A program made the position numbers and the translations under genes. Positions 1 through 6,425 of a stretch of 6,425 nt of DNA are shown here, in pieces (within the stretch, counting starts at the first letter, position 1; every line of letters begins with the position of its first letter). The stretch lies in contig JAGXRS010000303.1 of assembly GCA_018335615.1 (NCBI GenBank), positions 1 through 6,425 of the forward strand. Reading direction: 5' to 3'. Source of the DNA: Hydrogenophaga sp. Its GTDB lineage: Bacteria > Pseudomonadota > Gammaproteobacteria > Burkholderiales > Burkholderiaceae_C. Below the pieces are notes generated by a model, which was not told where the DNA came from, did no database searches, and saw only the letters and a program-made list of their open reading frames with translations.

Positions 1-975
<975 letters not shown>

Positions 976-1021
976 AGAGGCTGATGGGCCCGGTCGCGAT
1001 GAGCGGCTGGGTCAGCACAAG

Positions 1022-1057
1022 AAGACCCGCGGGCTGACAGCCCGCGGGTCTTTTTTT
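1022..1057 (+). terminator. Intrinsic terminator of the monomeric icd gene
   Basis: A perfect 13-bp stem (1022-1034 with 1040-1052) closes a 5-base TGACA loop and ends in seven Ts (1051-1057). It starts 46 bases after the icd stop. On the minus strand the stem is followed by only a weak T-rich stretch (CTTCTTG), so it may also partly stop transcription of the convergent DUF192 gene. Confidence 0.95.
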
Positions 1058-1090
1058 ATGCCCAACGGCGCCGATCCGCCGGTGCAGGAC

Positions 1091-1114
1091 GACCCGGGGG
1101 CGTTCTGCCGGGTC
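1091..1114 (-). repeat. Short inverted repeat overlapping the DUF192 stop codon
   Basis: GACCCGG (1091-1097) is a perfect complement of CCGGGTC (1108-1114) across a 10-base loop. On the minus strand the hairpin begins inside the TGA stop of the DUF192 gene. It lacks a T tract on either strand, so it is not a canonical terminator. It could protect the 3' end of the mRNA or be chance in GC-rich sequence. Confidence 0.35.
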
Positions 1115-1568
1115 AGCGCCGGGGTTCGAAGGGTCCCCCGCTCAGTCTGGCGCCGGCCTGGATGCCCCGCTTGGCGAACCAGCCCTGGTTCATCTCCAGC
1201 ACATAGCGCACAGGCTGTGTGGAACAGTGGGAGTCCAGCGTCTGGGGTTTCATATCGGCCAGGTTGACAATGGTGCCGTCATCGGCCACGAACGCAGCGG
1301 TCAGCGGCAACAGGGTGTTTTTCATCCAGAAGCACTGCGTGGCGGACTGCTCGAAGACGAACAGCATGCCTTCCTGTACCGGCATGTCCTGGCGGTGCAT
1401 GAGCCCGATGGACCGTTGCTCGGGCGTGGCCGCCACCTGTGCCTGGATGAGGTGCATGCCCGCCTTGAGCGTGACGCGCGGCAGCTGCAGTTGCGGGCTG
1501 CCCTGTGCCCAGGCCGTGGGGACCGAGAGCGCGAACAGGCAGGCGAATCGGGCAATCAAGCGTTTCAT
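1113..1568 (-). CDS. DUF192 family protein with signal peptide (exported, function unknown)
   Basis: This is a 151-residue protein of the DUF192 family, whose biochemical role is not established. Residues 1-21 look like a Sec signal peptide: basic MKRLIAR, a hydrophobic core, then PTAWA before Gln22, giving a mature product of about 130 residues. The domain fills the mature part. Family landmarks are EQRSIGLMHRQDMP (50-63), GMLFVFE (67-73), FWMKNTLLPL (80-89), ADDGTIVNLADM (95-106) and the C-terminal RYVLEMNQGWFAKRGI (121-136). The mature part has two cysteines, Cys79 and Cys115. The start is ATG at 1566-1568, the only start that gives an intact signal peptide; no convincing Shine-Dalgarno precedes it. 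The gene is convergent to the monomeric icd and divergent from the dimeric icd, so it is probably transcribed alone. The family call is firm; periplasmic location is inferred. Confidence 0.92.
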   Translation of the reverse strand: MKRLIARFACLFALSVPTAWAQGSPQLQLPRVTLKAGMHLIQAQVAATPEQRSIGLMHRQDMPVQEGMLFVFEQSATQCFWMKNTLLPLTAAFVADDGTIVNLADMKPQTLDSHCSTQPVRYVLEMNQGWFAKRGIQAGARLSGGPFEPRR

Positions 1569-1655
1569 GGTTCAGCGGGGAAGTCGTGACACGGCCCATT
1601 GTCCGGCATCTGGCGCATGGGTCACGCCCAAAGGGGTGCGCGCATGCGATGGGAC

Positions 1656-1661
1656 TAGAAT
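1656..1661 (+). promoter_or_regulatory. Candidate -10 box for the dimeric icd gene
   Basis: TAGAAT matches five of six positions of the sigma70 -10 consensus and lies in the 171-base divergent gap between the DUF192 gene and icd. No recognisable -35 box sits 16-18 bp upstream and there is no extended -10 TG, so an activator or another site may be needed. Initiation here would give a leader of about 70 bases. Confidence 0.35.
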
Positions 1662-1691
1662 TTGCCGAGACGTGGCACCCCCTGCCGTGCA

Positions 1692-1708
1692 CCCGGCCCG
1701 AGGCCGGG
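1692..1708 (+). repeat. GC-rich hairpin in the icd 5' untranslated region
   Basis: CCCGGCC (1692-1698) pairs perfectly with GGCCGGG (1702-1708) around a 3-base CGA loop. It ends 18 bases before the icd Shine-Dalgarno, so it does not hide it. No T tract follows. It may affect mRNA stability or be chance. Confidence 0.4.
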
Positions 1709-1739
1709 CGCGCACCCCACCCCAACGGAGACCCCCTAC

Positions 1740-2993
<1,254 letters not shown>

Positions 2994-3108
2994 CGCGGGC
3001 GGGCACACCGACGAGCTGTCCAGGGCGCGTCTTCGTGCCGCGTCCTGCACGTTTTGCAGCCGCGTCCACTCAAAGCCAGACGGGCATCGGCGGCGGCGGC
3101 CCCTGGCT

Positions 3109-3114
3109 TACACT
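3109..3114 (+). promoter_or_regulatory. Weak candidate -10 box upstream of pssA
   Basis: TACACT matches four of six -10 positions in the 199-base gap between icd and pssA. No -35 box is visible at the right distance. Initiation near 3121 would leave a leader of about 70 bases before the pssA ATG. Nothing else convincing is seen in this gap apart from a run of GGC units at about 3089-3100. Confidence 0.25.
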
Positions 3115-3192
3115 GCAGTTTTGCCCAGGGCTGAACCAGAACACCTGCGTTCGGTCCTGAGCCGCCCCTGCGCGGGTTCACCCGAGAATTTC

Positions 3193-4002
3193 ATGCACGA
3201 CGGAACAGATCCTCAACCACCGCTGACCGAAGAGTCGCGCAAGCGCCGCAAGGGCATCTACATGGTGCCCAACATGATCACCCTGGCGGCGCTGTTCGGC
3301 GGCTTTTACTCGGTGGTGATGGCCATGAACGGCCGCTTCGACCTGGCCACGGTGGGCATTTTCGTGGCCATGGTGCTCGACAGCCTGGATGGCCGCGTGG
3401 CCCGCATGACGAACACGCAAAGTGCGTTCGGCGAGCAGATGGATTCCCTGGCCGACATGGTCTCGTTCGGCGCCGCGCCCGCCCTGATTGCCTATGAGTG
3501 GGTGTTGCGCGACCTGGGACGCTGGGGCTGGATCGCGGCCTTTGTCTACTGTGCGTGTGCGGCCTTGCGGCTGGCCCGTTTCAACGTGAACACCACCGTG
3601 GTGGACAAACGCTACTTCCAGGGCCTGCCCTCGCCGGCGGCCGCGGCCATTGTGGCGGGATTCATCTGGTTGATGACGGAAGCCGAGATGGCGCCCACCG
3701 ATGTGACCTGGGTGATGTTCGCCATCACCCTGTATGCGGGGCTCACCATGGTCACCAACGTGCCGTTCTACAGCTTCAAGGACCTGAGTCTCAAGCGCAG
3801 CGTGCCCTTTGCCGCCATCGTGCTGGTGGCGCTGGGCATTGCCGTGATCAACATCCACCCGCCGACCGTGCTGTTTGCGCTTTTCGTGCTCTACGGTCTT
3901 TCCGGTTATGCCGTGTACATCTGGCGCAAGGCCAAGGGCCGCCAGACCAGTGTGATCAGCACCTCGACCGACGAGCCCGAGGAGCGTGGTCTGCACGAAT
4001 GA
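3193..4002 (+). CDS. pssA: CDP-diacylglycerol--serine O-phosphatidyltransferase (phosphatidylserine synthase)
   Basis: A 269-residue integral inner-membrane enzyme that transfers phosphatidyl from CDP-diacylglycerol to serine, the first step to phosphatidylethanolamine. The CDP-alcohol phosphotransferase signature D-x2-DG-x2-AR-x8-G-x3-D-x3-D is perfect: Asp63, Asp66, Gly67, Ala70, Arg71, Gly80, Asp84 and the catalytic-site Asp88. It is therefore of the membrane-embedded Bacillus type, not the phospholipase-D type of E. coli. A basic N-terminus (KRRKGIYMVPN) precedes hydrophobic segments near 28-47, 50-64, 111-128, 148-163, 171-188, 205-222 and 224-244; the C-terminal tail from about 245 is polar. 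I chose ATG 3193 because the family protein begins shortly before this basic stretch. A weak GAGAA lies 4-5 bases upstream; an in-frame TTG at 3121 would add 24 unconserved residues. A psd gene, a frequent neighbour, is absent here; leuA follows after the attenuator. Confidence 0.95.
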   Translation: MHDGTDPQPPLTEESRKRRKGIYMVPNMITLAALFGGFYSVVMAMNGRFDLATVGIFVAMVLDSLDGRVARMTNTQSAFGEQMDSLADMVSFGAAPALIAYEWVLRDLGRWGWIAAFVYCACAALRLARFNVNTTVVDKRYFQGLPSPAAAAIVAGFIWLMTEAEMAPTDVTWVMFAITLYAGLTMVTNVPFYSFKDLSLKRSVPFAAIVLVALGIAVINIHPPTVLFALFVLYGLSGYAVYIWRKAKGRQTSVISTSTDEPEERGLHE

Positions 4003-4069
4003 CGCCCTCTATAGGTGTTATCGATTTCCCCAATCGGGACTGGCTGAAGCCTGTGATACATTGGACGCT

Positions 4070-4126
4070 ATGAAACAGATGTCTCTCGCTCTACTACTGG
4101 ATGTCCGCCACGGGCAGGTTCGGTAA
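4070..4126 (+). CDS. leuL: leuA leader peptide (18 residues, leucine-rich)
   Basis: ATG at 4070 opens an 18-codon frame, MKQMSLALLLDVRHGQVR, ending in TAA at 4124-4126. Four of the 18 residues are Leu, clustered at positions 6, 8, 9 and 10 (codons CTC, CTA, CTA, CTG at 4085-4099, with GCT between). I found no in-frame CTA in icd, pssA or leuA, so the two consecutive CTA codons are out of line with local usage and suited to sensing leucyl-tRNA supply. A short GGA (4063-4065) lies 4 bases before the start and is a modest ribosome site. The gene begins 68 bases after the pssA stop and ends 20 bases before the terminator stem. The peptide itself probably has no function beyond being translated. 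Confidence 0.82.
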   Translation: MKQMSLALLLDVRHGQVR

Positions 4127-4156
4127 CGCGCGAGCGATTTTCCACTAACGGCCCGT
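4110..4156 (+). promoter_or_regulatory. Candidate antiterminator pairing of the leuA leader
   Basis: ACGGGC (4110-4115), inside the leader gene just 3' of the Leu codons, is a perfect complement of GCCCGT (4151-4156), which contains half of the terminator's ascending arm. A ribosome stalled at the first Leu codons would leave 4110-4115 free, so the terminator could not form. A ribosome at the stop codon would cover it and release the terminator. The helix is only 6 bp with a 35-base loop, and I found no strong region-1 partner, so this is the least secure part of the model. Confidence 0.5.
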
Positions 4157-4184
4157 TTGCACCTGCAGCGGGCCGTTTGTTTTT
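4147..4184 (+). terminator. Attenuator terminator upstream of leuA
   Basis: AACGGCCCG (4147-4155) pairs perfectly with CGGGCCGTT (4169-4177): 9 bp, 13-base loop, then TGTTTTT (4178-4184). The stem core is GC-rich and the tail U-rich, the two properties of an intrinsic terminator. It lies between the leader stop and leuA with no other gene before it, so it must act on transcripts heading into leuA. Confidence 0.85.
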
Positions 4185-4199
4185 GGGCTGCAGGTTTTT
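4161..4199 (+). terminator. Second, overlapping hairpin with T tract before leuA
   Basis: ACCTGCAGC (4161-4169) pairs perfectly with GCTGCAGGT (4187-4195), 9 bp with a 17-base loop, followed by TTTT to 4199. Its 5' arm is the loop of the first terminator and its own loop contains that terminator's 3' arm. The two are therefore alternative or interlocked, sharing only base 4169. It could be a backup terminator, or a competitor. Confidence 0.55.
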
Positions 4200-4238
4200 A
4201 TCAGCGTGGTGTCGATCGCCACACACCGGAGCAACGAG

Positions 4239-5780
4239 ATGAGCGACAAACTGATCATTTTTGACACCACCTTGCGGGACGGCGAGCAGTCGCCCGGCGC
4301 GTCCATGACCAAGGACGAAAAGCTGCGCATCGCCCGCCAGCTGGAGCGCCTTCGCGTGGATGTGATCGAAGCGGGTTTTGCCGCCAGTTCCAATGGTGAC
4401 TTCGAGTGCGTGCAGGCGATCGCCAACACCATCAAGGAGTCCACGGTCTGCTCGCTGGCACGGGCCAACGACCGGGACATTGCCCGGGCGGCCGAGGCGC
4501 TCAAGGGTGCCCATCGCGCGCGCATCCACACTTTCATCGCCACCAGTGCGCTGCACATGGAAAAGAAGCTGCGCATGACGCCCGACCAGGTGTTCGAGCA
4601 GGCCAGGCAGTCGGTTCGCTTCGCACGCAACCTGGTCGAGGACATCGAGTTCTCGCCCGAAGACGGCTACCGCAGCGATCCGGACTTTCTCTGCCGGGTG
4701 CTGGAAGCCGTGATCAACGAAGGCGCCACGACCCTCAACATCCCGGACACGGTCGGTTACGCCATTCCCGAGCTCTACGGTGAGTTCATCCGCAACCTGC
4801 GCGAGCGCATTCCCAATTCCGACAAGGCGATCTGGTCGGTGCACTGCCACAACGACCTGGGCATGGCGGTGGCGAACTCGTTGGCGGGCGTGAAGATCGG
4901 TGGCGCGCGGCAGGTGGAGTGCACCATCAACGGCCTGGGAGAGCGCGCCGGCAACTGCTCGTTGGAGGAGATTGTGATGGCGGTGCGCACCCGCCGCGAC
5001 TACTTCGGTCTTGATGTTGGTGTGGACACCACCCAGATCGTGCCAGCCAGCCGCATGGTGAGCCAGACCACCGGTTTCGTGGTGCAGCCCAACAAGGCGG
5101 TGGTCGGTGCCAACGCGTTTGCACATGCCTCTGGCATCCACCAGGACGGCGTGCTCAAGGCTCGCGACACCTACGAGATCATGCGCGCCGAAGACGTGGG
5201 CTGGAGCGCCAACAAGATCGTGCTGGGCAAGCTCAGCGGACGCAATGCTTTCAAGCAGCGCCTGCAGGACCTCGGTGTCGAGATGGAGTCCGAAAGCGAG
5301 ATCAACACCGCCTTTGCGGCCTTCAAGGAATTGGCCGACCGCAAGAGCGAGATCTTCGACGAGGACATCCTGGCGCTGTGCAGCGACGAGAGCGTGACGT
5401 CCGAGAAGGAGCAGTACGGCCTGGTGTCCTTGTCTCAGCGCAGCGAAACCGGTGAGCGGCCACACGCCAGTGTGGTGTTCACGGTGGATGGCAAGGAGAT
5501 GCATGGCGAGTCGGACGGAAACGGACCGGTGGACGCCTCGCTGAAAGCCATCGAGCTGCACGTCAAGAGTGGTGCTGAACTGGTGCTGTACTCGGTGAAT
5601 GCCATCACCAGCGGTTCCACCGAGAGCCAGGGCGAGGTGACCGTGCGTTTGCAGCACGGTGGCCGCGTGGTCAATGGCGTGGGGGCCGACCCGGACATTG
5701 TGGTCGCCTCGGCCAAGGCTTACCTGAGCGCCCTGAACAAGCTGCACAGCAAGGCAGACCGGATCGCCGCCCAGGGGTGA
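4239..5780 (+). CDS. leuA: 2-isopropylmalate synthase
   Basis: A complete 513-residue LeuA, the usual length. It condenses acetyl-CoA with 2-oxoisovalerate to 2-isopropylmalate, the first committed and leucine-inhibited step of leucine synthesis, in the cytoplasm. The N-terminal TIM barrel carries FDTTLRDGEQSPG (8-20, with catalytic Arg13 and metal ligand Asp14), the HCHNDLGMAVANS block (202-214; ligands His202 and His204) and NGLGERAGNCSLEE (231-244; ligand Asn239). FAHASGIHQDG (294-304) lies in the linker subdomain. The C-terminal LeuA dimer/regulatory domain occupies about 390-500, with GNGPVDASLKAIE (427-439) typical of the leucine-binding fold, so feedback inhibition is expected. Start ATG 4239 has CGGAG (4227-4231) 7 bases upstream; an in-frame GTG at 4206 lies upstream of that site and is rejected. 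Expression is probably set by the attenuator at 4070-4199. leuBCD are not in the window. Confidence 0.97.
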   Translation: MSDKLIIFDTTLRDGEQSPGASMTKDEKLRIARQLERLRVDVIEAGFAASSNGDFECVQAIANTIKESTVCSLARANDRDIARAAEALKGAHRARIHTFIATSALHMEKKLRMTPDQVFEQARQSVRFARNLVEDIEFSPEDGYRSDPDFLCRVLEAVINEGATTLNIPDTVGYAIPELYGEFIRNLRERIPNSDKAIWSVHCHNDLGMAVANSLAGVKIGGARQVECTINGLGERAGNCSLEEIVMAVRTRRDYFGLDVGVDTTQIVPASRMVSQTTGFVVQPNKAVVGANAFAHASGIHQDGVLKARDTYEIMRAEDVGWSANKIVLGKLSGRNAFKQRLQDLGVEMESESEINTAFAAFKELADRKSEIFDEDILALCSDESVTSEKEQYGLVSLSQRSETGERPHASVVFTVDGKEMHGESDGNGPVDASLKAIELHVKSGAELVLYSVNAITSGSTESQGEVTVRLQHGGRVVNGVGADPDIVVASAKAYLSALNKLHSKADRIAAQG

Positions 5781-5790
5781 GTGTTTTCAC

Positions 5791-5826
5791 GCGATCAAAC
5801 ACGCGGTTCGGACGCTCGTTGATCGC
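5791..5826 (+). repeat. Inverted repeat downstream of leuA
   Basis: GCGATCAA (5791-5798) and TTGATCGC (5819-5826) are perfect 8-base complements separated by 20 bases, starting 10 bases after the leuA stop. No T tract follows. It could be a DNA-binding dyad, a 3' UTR stem or part of a larger fold with the next complementary segments (GCAAC 5839-5843 with GTTGC 5849-5853; AAGAG 5831-5835 with CTCTT 5856-5860). Confidence 0.45.
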
Positions 5827-5882
5827 TTGCAAGAGATGGCAACCAAAAGTTGCACCTCTTCTTGCTTTCAGTGAAGAAGCAG

Positions 5883-5912
5883 AAACAAGTTTTTGATATT
5901 GCTTGTTTTTTT
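5883..5912 (+). terminator. Candidate AT-rich terminator for leuA
   Basis: AAACAAG (5883-5889) pairs with CTTGTTT (5902-5908) across a 12-base loop, and the T run continues to 5912 (seven consecutive Ts from 5906). The stem is weak, with two G-C pairs, and it overlaps the -35 region of the next gene's promoter. It is the best termination candidate in the 183-base gap after leuA, but not a strong one. Confidence 0.4.
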
Positions 5913-5927
5913 CATAGTCCCTATACT
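5899..5927 (+). promoter_or_regulatory. Sigma70-type promoter for the exported protein gene
   Basis: TTGCTT (5899-5904) and TATACT (5922-5927) are spaced by exactly 17 bp. The -10 matches five of six consensus positions and the -35 keeps TTG. The predicted start is near 5934, giving a leader of about 30 bases before ATG 5964. This is the best promoter in the window. Confidence 0.6.
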
Positions 5928-5957
5928 CCAGCCAGCACCTTTTTTGTTGGCTGGAGT
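5925..5957 (+). repeat. 13-bp inverted repeat over the -10 box, start site and Shine-Dalgarno
   Basis: Bases 5925-5937 pair with 5945-5957 along 13 positions (12 Watson-Crick and one G-U, 5935 with 5947) around a 7-base loop. The left arm overlaps the last three bases of the -10 box. The right arm contains GGAG (5953-5956), the Shine-Dalgarno 7 bases before ATG 5964. As DNA it could be an operator. As RNA it can form only in transcripts begun upstream of 5925, where it would hide the ribosome site. Confidence 0.7.
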
Positions 5958-5963
5958 GGATGT

Positions 5964-6425
5964 ATGAACCTGTTGTCAAACCGCTTTCGCCGGGCCTCGC
6001 GGCTGGTTGTGAGCGCTGTGCTGCTCAGCGCCCTGGTCGTGCCGCTGAGTGGTTGGGCGGCTGGCGAGAAGGCCGCCGCCAAGCCCAAGAAAGCCGGCTC
6101 CGCCCAGCCGGCGTCGGCACAGAAAAAGGTCGCTCCCTCCAAAAGCACCGTCAAGCAGGCCACACGCCGCACCGACACCAAGACCGCGAAAGTGGCCAAG
6201 CCCGGCAAGTCGCCCGCTGCAGCGCAGGCGCGCAAATCGTCCACCGTGTCCGCTGCGGCCGTTTCGCGAAAGAACGTCTCGTCCAGGCAAAGCCACATGG
6301 CCAAAAGCGTGGTGGCGCCGGACATGGTGAAGGTGTCGGCGCGCCCGAGTGCCACCGAGCACGCCTTGCGTGTGGCTCCGCAAGCCCGCCTGTCCGCAGG
6401 CGAGCGACTGGGCCTGCGGGACAGC
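5964..6425 (+). CDS. N-terminus of an exported Lys/Ala-rich protein, probably a PBP7/8-type D-alanyl-D-alanine endopeptidase (3' end outside window)
   Basis: An open frame of 154 codons runs off the right edge. Residues 1-33 are a clear signal peptide: an Arg-rich start (NRFRRASR), a hydrophobic core (LVVSAVLLSALVVPL, 14-28), then SGWAA before Gly34. Residues about 35-115 are a low-complexity Lys/Ala/Ser/Pro linker with almost no acidic residues, presumably disordered and strongly basic. The segment from about 138 (VAPQARLSAGERLGLRDS) resembles the stretch that precedes the serine-hydrolase domain in beta-proteobacterial PbpG-like proteins, which cut peptidoglycan cross-links in the periplasm. 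The SxxK, SxN and KTG motifs would lie beyond the window, so the enzyme call rests on this short segment and on the general design. Start ATG 5964 is supported by GGAG at 5953-5956, by the promoter and by the signal peptide. It could instead be another secreted protein with a basic linker. Confidence 0.8.
   Translation, partial: MNLLSNRFRRASRLVVSAVLLSALVVPLSGWAAGEKAAAKPKKAGSAQPASAQKKVAPSKSTVKQATRRTDTKTAKVAKPGKSPAAAQARKSSTVSAAAVSRKNVSSRQSHMAKSVVAPDMVKVSARPSATEHALRVAPQARLSAGERLGLRDS

Larger units (their letters stand above)
4070..4199 (+). promoter_or_regulatory. leuA transcription attenuator (leader peptide, antiterminator, terminator)
   Basis: This is the whole control unit in the pssA-leuA gap: a Leu-rich leader gene, a segment able to form an antiterminator, an intrinsic terminator and a second overlapping hairpin, all ending 39 bases before the leuA ATG. 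The sequence shows the pieces directly. That they work by ribosome stalling is inferred from the well-established leu and other amino acid operon attenuators of enterobacteria. No convincing promoter was found just upstream (TATAGG at 4010-4015 is poor), so the RNA may also come from readthrough of pssA. Confidence 0.8.

Noticed and set aside
1662..1739. Upstream start extending icd by 26 residues
   Set aside because: The extension is Pro/Arg-rich translation of untranslated DNA containing the hairpin and Shine-Dalgarno; ATG 1740 gives the family length.
3086..3100. GGC trinucleotide run upstream of pssA as a functional repeat
   Set aside because: Only about four units in GC-rich non-coding sequence; nothing beyond chance can be argued.
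3121..3192. Upstream TTG start adding 24 residues to pssA
   Set aside because: The extra residues resemble no family N-terminus and overlap the probable promoter; ATG 3193 gives the expected short polar start before the basic motif.
4022..4036. Small hairpin CGATT-TCCCC-AATCG after pssA as a terminator
   Set aside because: Five AT-containing pairs with no T tract after it; too weak, and readthrough into the leuA leader is plausible.
4206..4238. Upstream GTG start for leuA
   Set aside because: It lies 5' of a well-placed CGGAG at 4227-4231, and LeuA proteins begin close to the xxLIIFDTTLRDGEQ motif.
4068..5747. A 559-codon open frame on the minus strand opposite leuA
   Set aside because: Same shadow effect opposite a certain gene. 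The translated sequence is compositionally biased, contains no family motif, and would run through the attenuator.
5921..6383. Minus-strand open frames of 144 and 135 codons opposite the exported-protein gene
   Set aside because: The plus-strand frame has a promoter, a Shine-Dalgarno and a clear signal peptide. The reverse frames only mirror the Lys/Ala-rich coding sequence.

Overview
The window is ordinary chromosomal core DNA from a high-GC betaproteobacterium, most likely Burkholderiales and probably Comamonadaceae (Hydrogenophaga or Acidovorax-like). This placement is an inference from protein resemblance, strong G/C preference at third codon positions, co-occurrence of a monomeric and a dimeric NADP isocitrate dehydrogenase, and a pssA gene directly followed by leuA. 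I saw no tRNA, rRNA, insertion sequence, CRISPR array or sign of recent transfer.

Layout. Bases 1-975 encode the C-terminal 324 residues of a monomeric NADP isocitrate dehydrogenase, followed by a textbook intrinsic terminator (1022-1057). A convergent small gene on the minus strand (1113-1568) encodes a secreted DUF192 protein. Divergent from it, icd (1740-2993) encodes a complete dimeric NADP isocitrate dehydrogenase, unrelated in fold class to the first. Next come pssA (3193-4002, phosphatidylserine synthase, a membrane protein) and leuA (4239-5780, 2-isopropylmalate synthase, the first committed step of leucine synthesis). The window closes with the start of an exported, Lys/Ala-rich protein (5964 to the edge). 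It is probably a PBP7/8-type D-alanyl-D-alanine endopeptidase whose catalytic domain lies outside.

The most informative piece is the 236-base gap between pssA and leuA. It holds an unannotated 18-codon leader gene (4070-4126, MKQMSLALLLDVRHGQVR). The leader has Leu-Ala-Leu-Leu-Leu in its middle and two CTA codons, which I did not find in frame in icd, pssA or leuA. It is followed by a 9-bp hairpin with a T-rich tail (4147-4184). A segment just past the Leu codons (4110-4115) can pair with the ascending arm of that terminator. This is the architecture of ribosome-mediated transcription attenuation, so leuA here is probably controlled by charged tRNA-Leu while pssA upstream is not. A second hairpin (4161-4195, then Ts) interlocks with the terminator.

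A second regulatory structure precedes the last gene. A good sigma70-type promoter (TTGCTT, 17 bp, TATACT) is overlaid by a 13-bp inverted repeat (5925-5957). The repeat covers the -10 box and probable start site on one side and the Shine-Dalgarno on the other.

Functionally, two genes make 2-oxoglutarate plus NADPH at the TCA cycle branch point, one makes phospholipid, one commits carbon to leucine, and two encode envelope or exported proteins.
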